Of a DNA stretch of 64,000 nt, positions 18,043 through 26,832 are shown in pieces. The DNA lies in NCBI RefSeq assembly GCF_003001695.1, contig NZ_PVYX01000001.1:806001-870000 (forward strand). Reading direction: 5' to 3'. This stretch comes from Flagellimonas meridianipacifica (GTDB taxonomy: Bacteria > Bacteroidota > Bacteroidia > Flavobacteriales > Flavobacteriaceae). The translations under genes were made by a program, and so were the position numbers. Within the stretch, counting starts at the first letter, position 1; every line of letters begins with the position of its first letter. The notes below the pieces were generated by a model, which was not told the DNA's origin, searched no databases, and saw only the letters and a list, made by a program, of their open reading frames with translations.

Positions 18043-19170
18043 ATGGACTCCGGATTATATAAGACAATTACGTTTGTATGCTTTATCCTTATTGGTGTTT
18101 TTCTAAAAAACAAAATCAAATCCAAGGATGAGCGCAGTGGCATAAAGGCAATTATCTTGAACCTGGCATTGCCTGCCACAATTTTCATAGCCTTATTGGG
18201 TGTGAAAGTGGAGTGGAGCTTATTGTTCCTTCCTATCATGGCCTTAGCGCTCAACGTAGTTTTGTTTCTTGCAATCCCTTTCGTCCTTCCTCTGGTGGGT
18301 ATAGAAAAAGATTCTCCAGAGTTCCGAACCGCAAGGCTGCTCATCCCTTCGCTGGCTCCAGGTCTTTCATGTTTCCCTTTTGTGCTTGAATTCTTAGGCG
18401 AAAATGCTTTAGCTAAAGTGGCTATGGCCGATTTGGGAAACAAAATTTTTGTGTTGGTCATTCTTTATGTTGTTGCCATGAATTGGCACTACCAACTCAG
18501 AAGTAAGGCCAAGAAAGGTAATGGAAAGTTGATGTCATTATTGAAAGTGCTTGTTTCGGAACCGGTAAACATATTTATAATTGCTGCGCTAATACTACTG
18601 GTATTTGGGTTTACTATGGATACCTTACCCGTTTTGTTCAGTGACATCCTGAAAAAACTGAGCTTGATTATGACTCCATTGGTTCTGTTGTTCATTGGGT
18701 TGGGAATCAAACTTAAAAGAAAACAGTTTTTTCAAGTGTTTTCCATGTTGTGCATTCGTGCAGGGTTGGTATTTGTTTTGGGAGGAATATTTATCCTATT
18801 TTCCGGATTAAAATCCATAGAAAACATTCTTTTATTGTTGGCATTTGGTTTGAGCTCATGTAGCTTTTGGCCCTACGCCCATATTTCCGCGGTGGAACAT
18901 CTTGAAGTTGAAGATACCCAAAAACGTACTTTTGATAGTGATTTTGCCCTTAACATTTTGGCGCTTTCCTTTCCGTTATCGACTGTTCTAATTCTTGGAG
19001 TACTCAACACTGGAACTTTCTTTACCACCAATATTAATATCTTACTCGTTGGTGGAGTCCTGTTTGCCATTGGTTTAGTTTACCCCATTTTGAACGGGCT
19101 GAACAAAAAAGTATCACTTACTAAAATGGGTAAGGCGAAAATAAAAAGAACTGCCCCCGAACATATATAA
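18043..19170 (+). CDS. AEC-family permease
   Basis: A 375-residue membrane protein with ~10 hydrophobic helices. The pattern (an early KAIILNLALPATIF-type segment, and a second half with PLVLLFIGLGIKLKRKQF) fits the auxin efflux carrier/AEC family, whose bacterial members move small carboxylates such as malate. It starts 6 nt after the aminotransferase, so co-transcription is likely. Substrate not determinable. Confidence 0.72.
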   Translation: MDSGLYKTITFVCFILIGVFLKNKIKSKDERSGIKAIILNLALPATIFIALLGVKVEWSLLFLPIMALALNVVLFLAIPFVLPLVGIEKDSPEFRTARLLIPSLAPGLSCFPFVLEFLGENALAKVAMADLGNKIFVLVILYVVAMNWHYQLRSKAKKGNGKLMSLLKVLVSEPVNIFIIAALILLVFGFTMDTLPVLFSDILKKLSLIMTPLVLLFIGLGIKLKRKQFFQVFSMLCIRAGLVFVLGGIFILFSGLKSIENILLLLAFGLSSCSFWPYAHISAVEHLEVEDTQKRTFDSDFALNILALSFPLSTVLILGVLNTGTFFTTNINILLVGGVLFAIGLVYPILNGLNKKVSLTKMGKAKIKRTAPEHI

Positions 19171-19175
19171 TGGAA

Positions 19176-19667
19176 CTATCTTAATGGATAGCCCTTTGCG
19201 GCCCACCAAGGATGCACTTCTATTTCTAACCTCTCGGCTTTTACCATAGGGTCCAGGTTTGCTAAACTATCAGCCATTTTTAAGGTAGGTACGTTATAAA
19301 TGGTAATCCCCCGTATTTCTCCATCATCTCCAAAAGGGCCTGAAATATCAGCATAGCCTTCGTCATACATTCTTTTGAGATGAGTCAAGTGCAATATTTG
19401 CAAACTGTCCAATTCCGATTTGCTTTGATTTCTATTAGGACCTGTCTTTAAAAAGGCCATAAAATACTGTTGCATCAAAATGGTGTCCTTGGTCTCCTCA
19501 TCTACAAAATCGAAAATCTGATACCCCTCATTGGTCAATTTCGCTTTCAATTGGGAAGTACTTTCCTCTTTGGGCATTTCCTCTTCCACAGGTTTAGGAG
19601 TTACTCCCTGCTTGCAAGAAAAGATGATAAAACATGCCAAAAAACATAGAATTCTTACATTTTCCAT
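19176..19667 (-). CDS. YCII-domain lipoprotein
   Basis: A 163-residue protein with a lipobox (IIFSC, Cys18) and a charged linker. The C-terminal half has a YCII/EthD-like alpha-beta fold (MQQYFMAFLKTGPNR ... HLTHLKRMYDEGYADISGPFGDDGEIRGITIY ... DPMVKAERLEIEVHPW). The small YCII domain has an Asp-His pair in many members; function here is unknown. It overlaps the CYTH gene by 13 nt and is the second gene of that pair. Confidence 0.72.
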   Translation of the reverse strand: MENVRILCFLACFIIFSCKQGVTPKPVEEEMPKEESTSQLKAKLTNEGYQIFDFVDEETKDTILMQQYFMAFLKTGPNRNQSKSELDSLQILHLTHLKRMYDEGYADISGPFGDDGEIRGITIYNVPTLKMADSLANLDPMVKAERLEIEVHPWWAAKGYPLR

Positions 19668-20134
19668 TGGTTGTACGGTTTTTGAATAAGTTGTGAATTA
19701 TAATATGCCACCTTTCCAGTGACCTCCTCTCCAAGCCAACCTGGCTTTTCAAAGGTTTCGTTTTCGTTTTTCAACTCGATTTCAGCAATTACCAATCCTA
19801 AATTATCTCCCGCAAACTCATCAATCTCAAAAAGCTTTCCTTCAAAATCCACTTCATATCGATACTTGTCAATAATTCCTGGCTCACATAGTTTCATTAG
19901 GGAGAGCGCTTCCTCTTTTTCAATTTCCTTTTCCCACTCATATCTTGAGGTTCCAGATACATTGGATTTTCCCTTTACCGTCAAAAAACCAACTTCTCCT
20001 GTTACTCGAACCCGAACGGTTCTCTCAGGATGGGTGTTCAAAAAACCTTGTATAATTCTGGTTTTTGACAAAGCCTGCTCTCTATATTCATCGGATTTCA
20101 CCAAAAACTTGCGTTCAATTTCCAAATGTTCCAT
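19655..20134 (-). CDS. CYTH-domain protein (triphosphate tunnel enzyme)
   Basis: The frame is open from 20188 but the ATG at 20134 gives MEHLEIERKFLVKS, the canonical CYTH opening with the ExExK signature (159 residues). Basic and acidic tunnel residues follow (TVRVRVTG, LTVKGK, YEWEKEIE, DKYRYEVDFEGKLFEIDEFAGDN, AEIEL). Such proteins hydrolyse inorganic triphosphate or related substrates. The start is only 28 nt from the start of the divergent dinB gene, so the promoters must overlap coding ends or be very compact. Confidence 0.9.
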   Translation of the reverse strand: MEHLEIERKFLVKSDEYREQALSKTRIIQGFLNTHPERTVRVRVTGEVGFLTVKGKSNVSGTSRYEWEKEIEKEEALSLMKLCEPGIIDKYRYEVDFEGKLFEIDEFAGDNLGLVIAEIELKNENETFEKPGWLGEEVTGKVAYYNSQLIQKPYNQWKM

Positions 20135-20162
20135 CCTATTAAATATAGCCATAAATTTGAGT

Positions 20163-21272
20163 GTGGCCTTTGATTTTCCATTACGCAAGATAATCCATGT
20201 GGATATGGATGCATTTTATGCATCTGTTGAACAACACGATAATCCTGAGTTGAAAGGGAAACCTGTTGCGGTAGGTGGCGGGTCCAAAAGAGGTGTTGTC
20301 TCTGCGGCGAGCTATGAAGCCCGCAAGTATGGAGTACGAAGTGCCATGTCCGGTTATATTGCCAAGAAAAACTGTCCTGACCTTATTTTTGTCAGACCTC
20401 GTTTTGACCGGTACAAGGAAATATCTCTTCAAGTGCGAAATATTTTCTTTGAGTATACCGATTTGGTGGAGCCCCTCTCCTTGGATGAGGCGTATTTGGA
20501 CGTTACCCAAAACAAAAAAGGCAATCCTTCAGCTACGTTGATTGCCAAAGAGATTCGACAAAAAATATTGGATAAGACTGGATTGACCGCCTCAGCTGGA
20601 ATTTCAATCAACAAATTTATTGCGAAGGTAGCGAGCGATATCAACAAACCCAACGGCCAAAAAACCATCAATCCTGAGGAAGTTATCACCTTTCTTGAAA
20701 ACTTGGACATCCGAAAGTTCTACGGGGTGGGAAAAGTCACAGCTGAAAAAATGTACAAACTCGGCATCTTTACTGGAAGCGACCTCAAACAAAAATCGTT
20801 GGAGTTTTTGGATGAGACCTTCGGAAAAAGTGGACGATATTATTACCATGTGGTCAGAGGTATACATACCAGTGAAGTGAAACCGCATCGCATTCCGAAA
20901 TCTGTCGGTGCCGAACGCACTTTCTCTGAAAATCTGAGCAGTGAGATTTTTATGTTGGAAAGGCTTGAAAATATCGCTTCGGAACTTGAAAGAAGGCTTC
21001 AAAAATCTAAAATTGCCGGTAAAACGGTCACCTTAAAAATAAAATACAGTGATTTTACACTAAATACCCGAAGCAAGACCCTCCCTTATTATATTTCCAA
21101 CAAGAGTCTAATATTGGAAACCGCCAAAGAGCTGTTGTACCAGGCCCCTCTTAAGGACTCTGTTCGGTTGTTGGGAATTTCTTTGGGTAACCTAAACACT
21201 GAAAAGGAACAGGCAGAAGAAGAAAAGAAGGAGAAAGACGAAATTCTGGTCCAGCTACGCTTTGATTTTTAG
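20163..21272 (+). CDS. dinB: DNA polymerase IV (Y-family)
   Basis: The open frame begins at 19719, but the first 148 codons overlap the CYTH gene and are not Pol IV-like. The GTG at 20163 is chosen: it gives AFDFPLRKIIHVDMDAFYASVEQ, with Asp14 and Asp16 of the metal site, then SLDEAYLD with Asp108 and Glu109. Helix-hairpin-helix and little-finger domains follow (GVGKVTAEKMYKLGI; VGAERTF). Length 369 is normal. It performs translesion synthesis. The GTG start is an inference; no ATG precedes the conserved motif nearby. Confidence 0.92.
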   Translation: MAFDFPLRKIIHVDMDAFYASVEQHDNPELKGKPVAVGGGSKRGVVSAASYEARKYGVRSAMSGYIAKKNCPDLIFVRPRFDRYKEISLQVRNIFFEYTDLVEPLSLDEAYLDVTQNKKGNPSATLIAKEIRQKILDKTGLTASAGISINKFIAKVASDINKPNGQKTINPEEVITFLENLDIRKFYGVGKVTAEKMYKLGIFTGSDLKQKSLEFLDETFGKSGRYYYHVVRGIHTSEVKPHRIPKSVGAERTFSENLSSEIFMLERLENIASELERRLQKSKIAGKTVTLKIKYSDFTLNTRSKTLPYYISNKSLILETAKELLYQAPLKDSVRLLGISLGNLNTEKEQAEEEKKEKDEILVQLRFDF

Positions 21273-21273
21273 G

Positions 21274-21729
21274 TCAAACCCCATTGGTTGAGAAAACTGT
21301 AATCAACCAGACAATTAAGGACGAGAAAAAAATTCCAGTCATATTTGCAAAAAAGGCTTGTTTTCTTTCAATTTTAAACAGATAAGATGCTATACTCCCT
21401 GCATATACTCCCGTACCGGGCAGAGGAATCATAACAAATAGCACCAAGCCCAAAAAACCAAACTTTTCAATTTTCTCTCCCGAACCGGTTTTGGCCCTTT
21501 TCGCGATGAAAAGTGCAGATTTTTTATAGAATCTCCACTTCAAAAAATATCGGTTGATTTTATCCAGGAAAAACATCATTAAAGGGAATACAGCAATGTT
21601 TGCCAGAAAACAAAAAATAAATACGACGTATTCGTTGAGTCCCTTCATGATACCATAAGGTATACCGACCTTTGCCTCCCCAAATGGGGATAAGCTCCAC
21701 AACATTGCCAGTATTAAATCCAGTATCAC
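21274..21729 (-). CDS. Small multidrug export (COG2426-type) membrane protein
   Basis: A 151-residue integral membrane protein starting at a GTG (21729). The pattern SLSPFGEAKVGIPYGI near the N-terminus, FLGLVLFVMIPLPGTGVYAGS in the middle, and several TM helices fit the Sm_multidrug_ex family, which is related to SNARE-associated/DedA-type folds. Actual export activity is not established for most members. It ends 1 nt after dinB, convergently. Confidence 0.75.
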   Translation of the reverse strand: MILDLILAMLWSLSPFGEAKVGIPYGIMKGLNEYVVFIFCFLANIAVFPLMMFFLDKINRYFLKWRFYKKSALFIAKRAKTGSGEKIEKFGFLGLVLFVMIPLPGTGVYAGSIASYLFKIERKQAFFANMTGIFFSSLIVWLITVFSTNGV

Positions 21730-21933
21730 AGCTTTTTTTTGAACTGCAAAAATACTTATGAAAAATTCTTTTTCTTTTTACTGAAGCATTAAAAAAAATA
21801 TAAAATTTGACAGCCCTGGGTGGATAACTTTCCCGATGAGAGAACTGTATGATTGGCTCGCAATAAAGCACCTATATATTGTTCCTGCTGTTCACATGTA
21901 AAACCCCCAACTGTCTTTTTTTATCTTTATGCT

Positions 21934-22515
21934 ATGCAGAAATCAACCTTACATGAAAAAATCATCTCTACCGCAGGAGATTTGTTTTATACAAATGGAT
22001 ATAACTCCACAGGTATAAATGAGATAATAAACAAGTGTGGTATTGCAAAGGCTACGCTATATAGCCACTTTAAATCCAAAGAAGATATTTGCATAGCATA
22101 TTTGACTCAAAGGCATGAAGAATTTCTAGACGATTTGAAACAATATGTAAGTCGAAGGAAAAAAGGCAAGAACCAACTTTTGGCCATCTTTGATTACCTA
22201 ACCGATTTATACAGAGAAGATACCTTTTTTGGATGCTGGGCCTTAAAGACCCTAGGTGAACTCTCAGCTAAACAGAAGCGTATTTTTTCCACCATACAAA
22301 AACACAAAAAGGAGTTGTTGCTTTATTTAGGGGATGTTGTACTGGAAAACATCCATAACGTTTCCAAAGCGGAAGTGGAAAAGGTTTCCGGCGGGATATA
22401 TATGTTGTATGACAGTGCCATTACCGAAGCCTATTTGCACAAAAATGCCTGGCCCATCTATCTGGCCAAAACCATAGCTCCATCTTTTTTTTCCAACTTG
22501 GACATGAAGTCATAA
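21934..22515 (+). CDS. TetR-family transcriptional regulator
   Basis: The frame is open from 21853 but the ATG at 21934 (MQKSTLHEKIIS) gives 193 residues. The N-terminal helix-turn-helix is textbook: AGDLFYTNGYNSTGINEIINKCGIAKATLYSHFKSKEDI. A larger ligand-binding helical domain follows with a Trp-Ala-Leu region (FGCWALKTLGE). A TATCTTTA box ends 4 nt before the ATG, so the mRNA may be nearly leaderless. It converges on the cupredoxin/AhpD pair. Confidence 0.9.
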   Translation: MQKSTLHEKIISTAGDLFYTNGYNSTGINEIINKCGIAKATLYSHFKSKEDICIAYLTQRHEEFLDDLKQYVSRRKKGKNQLLAIFDYLTDLYREDTFFGCWALKTLGELSAKQKRIFSTIQKHKKELLLYLGDVVLENIHNVSKAEVEKVSGGIYMLYDSAITEAYLHKNAWPIYLAKTIAPSFFSNLDMKS

Positions 22516-22548
22516 AAAAAGCGCACCCTATATAGGCGCGCCTTTTCA
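22516..22548. terminator. Possible bidirectional terminator between tetR and cupredoxin gene
   Basis: An A-rich start, a GC-rich imperfect stem (GCGCACCCTAT against ATAGGCGCGCC) and a TTTT tail, placed between two convergent genes. Pairing has a bulge. Confidence 0.45.
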
Positions 22549-22568
22549 AACTAAAAGCATTCAATTTG

Positions 22569-22958
22569 CTATTTTACTATCAACGTATTGTCGGTAGAAG
22601 TTGGGTTCAAAGGACAGAAGTAAACATACTCACCTTTTTCCAGTTTAGTAGCTTTTGATGTTTGAGATGCACCAGTTTTTACTGGTTGAGTCACATAAGC
22701 TGTTTGAATGTGATTTTCAGGTTTGCTGACATCCAATCCTTTTTTTACCAATACAAAACCAACATCATGACCTACACCATTATTGGAAATGTCAAAAACA
22801 TAGGTTCCTTCCGAAACTGTAATTTGTTTCTGGGTAAATTCACCAGAAGTCTGTTCCAAAGCTATGGTCTTCACAGCCTTGTCCTTCATTGCATCTTGTG
22901 CCTCAGCTGTAAAAAGGGCTCCAAAAGCGAATACTAAAACTAAAATTGCGTTTTTCAT
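22569..22958 (-). CDS. Cupredoxin-like secreted protein, copper ligands incomplete
   Basis: A 129-residue protein with a signal peptide (cleavage near FTAEAQ). The mature part folds like plastocyanin: YVFDISNNGVGHDVGFVL with His64, and EKGEYVYFCPLNPTS with Cys115. Type 1 copper sites normally have a second His and often a Met after the Cys; here the tail PLNPTSTDNTLIVK has neither. So it may bind copper differently or not at all. It lies downstream of the AhpD-like gene on the same strand, 37 nt apart. Confidence 0.8.
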   Translation of the reverse strand: MKNAILVLVFAFGALFTAEAQDAMKDKAVKTIALEQTSGEFTQKQITVSEGTYVFDISNNGVGHDVGFVLVKKGLDVSKPENHIQTAYVTQPVKTGASQTSKATKLEKGEYVYFCPLNPTSTDNTLIVK

Positions 22959-22995
22959 TTTTCTATGATTTAAATTGGGTTTTATCTTTTCAGAA

Positions 22996-23541
22996 TTATA
23001 CTGTTGCTTCCAAAGGTTGTGCTACTGGAAAGTCTACAGGTACATTCGTAGTTTTGTGGATATAGTTAGAAATCGTTTTATCACCTACCAAAACGATGGT
23101 ATCAATCATGTTTTCTTTGGTCCAACCAGCGTTGAAAAAGTTGTCTACAACCTCGCTATCCGTGGCTCCTCTATTCTCCGTAATATTTCTGGCCAATCTT
23201 GCCAAAGCATCCAATTTATTGTCAAAAGATGCCTCGCCTGCTCTTAGTTCAAGAATTTGCTCGTCTGTGAAACCGTTCATTTTTCCAATAGCGGTGTGCG
23301 CAGACAAACAGTAAATACAGTTATTTACTTGGCTTACGGCTAGGTTTACTACTTCTTTTTGTTTGGCATTCAAAGAAGTCTTGGCATTGGATAATGTCAA
23401 ATAGTTTCCTAGTGCATTTTCAGAATGTGCATAGGTTGCAAAAAGATTGGGAACAAAGCCAACAGCTTTTTCCAAATTATCGAATATAGCTTGATTGTTG
23501 CTGCTTACTTCTTCTCTTGTGGGTACATTAAAATTGCTCAT
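22996..23541 (-). CDS. Carboxymuconolactone decarboxylase family (AhpD-like) protein
   Basis: A 181-residue helical protein with the AhpD redox signature CIYCLSAH (Cys75, Cys78, His82). Such proteins act as peroxidase partners or disulfide reductases. It is first in a pair with the cupredoxin-like gene. The 286-nt gap upstream (23542-23827) is AT-rich and shows no gene; it must hold the promoter of this gene. Confidence 0.87.
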   Translation of the reverse strand: MSNFNVPTREEVSSNNQAIFDNLEKAVGFVPNLFATYAHSENALGNYLTLSNAKTSLNAKQKEVVNLAVSQVNNCIYCLSAHTAIGKMNGFTDEQILELRAGEASFDNKLDALARLARNITENRGATDSEVVDNFFNAGWTKENMIDTIVLVGDKTISNYIHKTTNVPVDFPVAQPLEATV

Positions 23542-23827
23542 AATCGTAATAATTATAAAATGTGTTATTGTTTAAAATTGAATATTGGATACAAAGGGTT
23601 TTTCAGCATCACAATAAAAATCATGATGATGTTTTTGCTCACAATGTGTTTTTGGTGAGATGGTTTGGAATTCAGACTTTCTGTTATTCCCGAAAATCTC
23701 TATTAAGTTGAAAATTGACTTTTCCGATGTTTTCATCTTTACCTTTCTTTTAATTTCTGAGCAAAGATGCGGTGAAAGTCAAGGTGAGTGTTAGCAACAA
23801 TTTCCCGACCGCTTGTCGAAATTTCCC

Positions 23828-24676
23828 TTAAGCAGCTATTACCTTGTTTTCTCGATATTCCGAAGGGGTCATATGCGTCATTTTCTTGAAGAATTTGCTA
23901 AAATGCGCAGGGTCGTTGAAGCCTAGTTCGTATGCTATTTCCTGATTCTGCATATCCGTAAAATGCATCATCCTTTTCGCTTCGAGAGCAATACGGTCCA
24001 AAATAATTTGTTGTGGAGGCTTTTGGTTGTAGATGGAAAACAAATTAGAAAGGGTTTTGGGGGATTTGAAAAGGAGTTCCGCATATTCACTTACCTTTCT
24101 TTTGCTCCTGTAATGTAAGTCAACCAGAAAATTGAACTTTCTTATGGTATCGATTTGTTCATTGTTCAAAGTCTTCACTATGAGTTGTTCCTTGGCCAAA
24201 CGTGTGCTCATGATAATCAGTCTTTTCAATAACATTTGAAGCATATCTCCTTGAATGTTATCTGGTGTTCCAAATTCTTCGGTAAAAACCTCGTGCCACA
24301 AATCAAATTTCCTTTTCTGATTTTCCTTGACAGCAATAATGGGGATATCCTGTGTCCCAAAAAACAAAATTCCATTACAGGATACTTCACTATCATGGTC
24401 AGCAATGCAATAAAACTCCCTATTGAACAAGATTCCCGTTATGGGTAATTCCGATTTTTCAAAACTTACTTTATGCAAATAGGTAATGGTCATCAAATGA
24501 TTGGGGGGTAACTCCACCGGAATATTATCTACGGTAAAATCAACAGGTTTTTCATTTCTATTCCATAAAAATTTGATGGTGTTTTGGGTTATTGAAAAGT
24601 GATTAATATTCTTTTGAATGTTATCCGTAAAACCAATTATGGATCCTAATTTTGAATCTTGATATTCGTATTTCAT
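23828..24676 (-). CDS. AraC-family transcriptional regulator
   Basis: The ATG at 24676 (second residue pair after a TTG in the same frame) gives 282 residues. The last ~100 residues hold the two helix-turn-helix units: YAELLFKSPKTLSNLFSIYNQKPP and QEIAYELGFNDPAHFSKFFKKMTHMTPSEYR. The N-terminal half is a cupin-like sensor. It is transcribed divergently from the PAS-domain gene at 24851 and away from the AhpD gene. Confidence 0.9.
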   Translation of the reverse strand: MKYEYQDSKLGSIIGFTDNIQKNINHFSITQNTIKFLWNRNEKPVDFTVDNIPVELPPNHLMTITYLHKVSFEKSELPITGILFNREFYCIADHDSEVSCNGILFFGTQDIPIIAVKENQKRKFDLWHEVFTEEFGTPDNIQGDMLQMLLKRLIIMSTRLAKEQLIVKTLNNEQIDTIRKFNFLVDLHYRSKRKVSEYAELLFKSPKTLSNLFSIYNQKPPQQIILDRIALEAKRMMHFTDMQNQEIAYELGFNDPAHFSKFFKKMTHMTPSEYRENKVIAA

Positions 24677-24850
24677 GTCCAAAATAGTTTTGTTTAATGT
24701 TTTGAAAAACCCTGAATTTATTACAGTTTGTCCCCATTTCTTGTTGATGCTTACAGGGATTTTACAGTTAATTTCACTAAAATGATTAAACAGAAATGTT
24801 AATATATTATTTAGATTTCTGCGCGAGTTAAACTTTTTATAGTATTGAAT

Positions 24851-25372
24851 ATGGAAAGTACCAAATTTTACGATGAGGCATTATGCAAGTTCTACGGAAA
24901 ATTAGAGATAAATAGCTATCCTCTTAGTTCGTTGGACATTTATGCACAGCACTTTAATAAGGTATGTAAAAACCTAAGTGACATTAAAAGTTTGGCTACT
25001 TTGGCCAGACAGCAGGATTGGAATAAAGGTATCTCGCTCCGTGAGGAGATTTTGGACAAAGACCACGTTGTAGTGGTAACTGACCCTAAACTGAACATTG
25101 TTTATGCCACCCAAAACATTTTTTCAATGAATGGGTATTCCCCGGAAGAAATTATTGGAAACAAGCCAAAGATGTTTCAGGGAGAAAAAACATGTCAGGA
25201 AACGTCGAAACAGATTTCAGCGGCTATTAAGCAACTCCTTCCTTTTGAAGCTACCATTACCAATTACCGTAAAAATGGCTCAATCTACAATTGTTGGATA
25301 AAAGGACAACCTATTTTCAACAGAAAAGGTAAGGTTGTTAACTTTATAGCTTTTGAAAAAGAGGTTGCCTAA
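24851..25372 (+). CDS. PAS-domain protein, LOV-like but without the flavin cysteine
   Basis: The ATG at 24851 gives 173 residues. After ~65 residues without known features comes one PAS domain (~67-170): VVVVTDPKLNIVYATQN, GYSPEEIIGN, and the FQG...TITNYRKNGSIYNCWIKGQPIFN core typical of PAS domains close to LOV. In photoactive LOV domains this site reads GxNCRFLQ; here it is GNKPKMFQG (103-111) with no Cys. No output domain follows. It is divergent from the AraC gene, with a 174-nt shared control region. Confidence 0.8.
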   Translation: MESTKFYDEALCKFYGKLEINSYPLSSLDIYAQHFNKVCKNLSDIKSLATLARQQDWNKGISLREEILDKDHVVVVTDPKLNIVYATQNIFSMNGYSPEEIIGNKPKMFQGEKTCQETSKQISAAIKQLLPFEATITNYRKNGSIYNCWIKGQPIFNRKGKVVNFIAFEKEVA

Positions 25373-25387
25373 TTATTTACTAGTCGT

Positions 25388-26830
25388 CTAAACGGGACAG
25401 CTCTCTATTTCCGTAACCCTCAATGTGTTTACCATACCCTTGTCTTTAATAGGCATGGCCGCTAGGCTTATTAGCATATCCCCAACATCTAAAAACCCTT
25501 TCTTACAAGCGATGTTATTCACATCCTCAATGGTCTCATCGGTTGTAACATATTTATCGTAGTAAAAAGCCTTTACGCCCCACAACAAATTCAATTGGGT
25601 AAGGATCCTCTTGTTGGAAGTAAAAACCAAAATATGCGCACTGGGTCTCCATGCCGATATTTGAAACGCCGTGTATCCACTATTGGTAAGAGTGGATATG
25701 GCCTGTGCCTGTATCTCGTTGGCCATTAAAGCTGCATGGTAGCAAACAGATTTTGTAATATATCTTTTGGTTCTGATGTGCGGCGGAGTCTGCGGAACAT
25801 TGATTAGGGCAGAACCTTCAACACTTATCAGAATACTGGACATTTTCTCGATTACCTGAACAGGATAATTACCTACAGATGTTTCTCCAGAAAGCATTAC
25901 GGCATCTGCTCCGTCCATAACGGAATTTGCCACATCGTTTACCTCTGCACGTGTTGGTGTTAAGCTTGTAATCATCGTCTCCATCATCTGAGTGGCGATG
26001 ATAACCGGTATTCTCGCTTTTTTAGCACGTAGTACCAGTTGCTTTTGTATCAAAGGCACTTCGTGCGCGGGAACTTCCACTCCCAAATCACCACGTGCTA
26101 CCATCAAACCGTCGCAGTAGGCTACAATCTTATCGATGTTATCAACCGCCTCTGGTTTTTCAATTTTGGCAACTATCGGTATTTTATGTTCGGAATGCTG
26201 ATTAATCAGGTTTTGCAAATCGATTAAGTCTTGACTATGCCTTACAAATGACAGTGCAATCCAATCCACTTCTTGAGAGATTGCAAAAACAGCATCAACA
26301 ATATCTTTTTCGGTAAGAGCAGGAAGCGAAATAGCCGTATTGGGCAAATTCACTCCTTTTTTAGATTTCAAGGGACCCCCTTGGATTACCTCAGCGGTCA
26401 CTTCGTCGACACCATTTGTGGATTTTACCTCAAAGATTAACTTACCGTCGTCCAAGAGTATTCTTTCGCCAGGTTTTACATCTTTCGGAAAACTGGCGTA
26501 ATTCATGTAAACTCGCTCAGCACTTCCTTCAAAAGGTTCTCCAGTTGCAAACTTCACGGTATCTCCAGGAGCTACCACTGCTTCTCCTCCCATAACACCA
26601 ACTCTCAATTTTGGTCCTTGCAAATCAGCAAGTATAGAGGTGTTCATGTCAAGTTCATCGTTGAGTTCACGTATCATTTTGATACGTTCGGCAACATCAT
26701 CATGAGAAGCGTGTGAGAAATTGATTCTAAATACATCAACACCCGCCAATATCATCTGCTTAAGAGTTTCTTTCTTGCTGGTGGCAGGACCTAGTGTTGC
26801 TACAACCTTGGTCTTCTTTCTTGTTGGCAT
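25388..26830 (-). CDS. pyk: Pyruvate kinase
   Basis: A 480-residue protein with the full pattern: TKVVATLGPAT at the N-terminus, FRINFSHAS, the IAKIEKPEAV catalytic lysine segment, VARGDLGVE for metal and phosphate, and ATQMMETM. It turns phosphoenolpyruvate and ADP into pyruvate and ATP. It begins 2 nt after the IPExxxVDY gene, so the two are co-transcribed, at the end of the acpP-fabF-rnc group. Confidence 0.97.
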   Translation of the reverse strand: MPTRKKTKVVATLGPATSKKETLKQMILAGVDVFRINFSHASHDDVAERIKMIRELNDELDMNTSILADLQGPKLRVGVMGGEAVVAPGDTVKFATGEPFEGSAERVYMNYASFPKDVKPGERILLDDGKLIFEVKSTNGVDEVTAEVIQGGPLKSKKGVNLPNTAISLPALTEKDIVDAVFAISQEVDWIALSFVRHSQDLIDLQNLINQHSEHKIPIVAKIEKPEAVDNIDKIVAYCDGLMVARGDLGVEVPAHEVPLIQKQLVLRAKKARIPVIIATQMMETMITSLTPTRAEVNDVANSVMDGADAVMLSGETSVGNYPVQVIEKMSSILISVEGSALINVPQTPPHIRTKRYITKSVCYHAALMANEIQAQAISTLTNSGYTAFQISAWRPSAHILVFTSNKRILTQLNLLWGVKAFYYDKYVTTDETIEDVNNIACKKGFLDVGDMLISLAAMPIKDKGMVNTLRVTEIESCPV

Positions 26831-26832
26831 TC

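Noticed and set aside
19719-20162. 148-codon extension at the start of the dinB frame
   Set aside because: It overlaps the well-supported CYTH gene on the other strand, is Ser/Phe-rich, and does not look like any Pol IV N-terminus.
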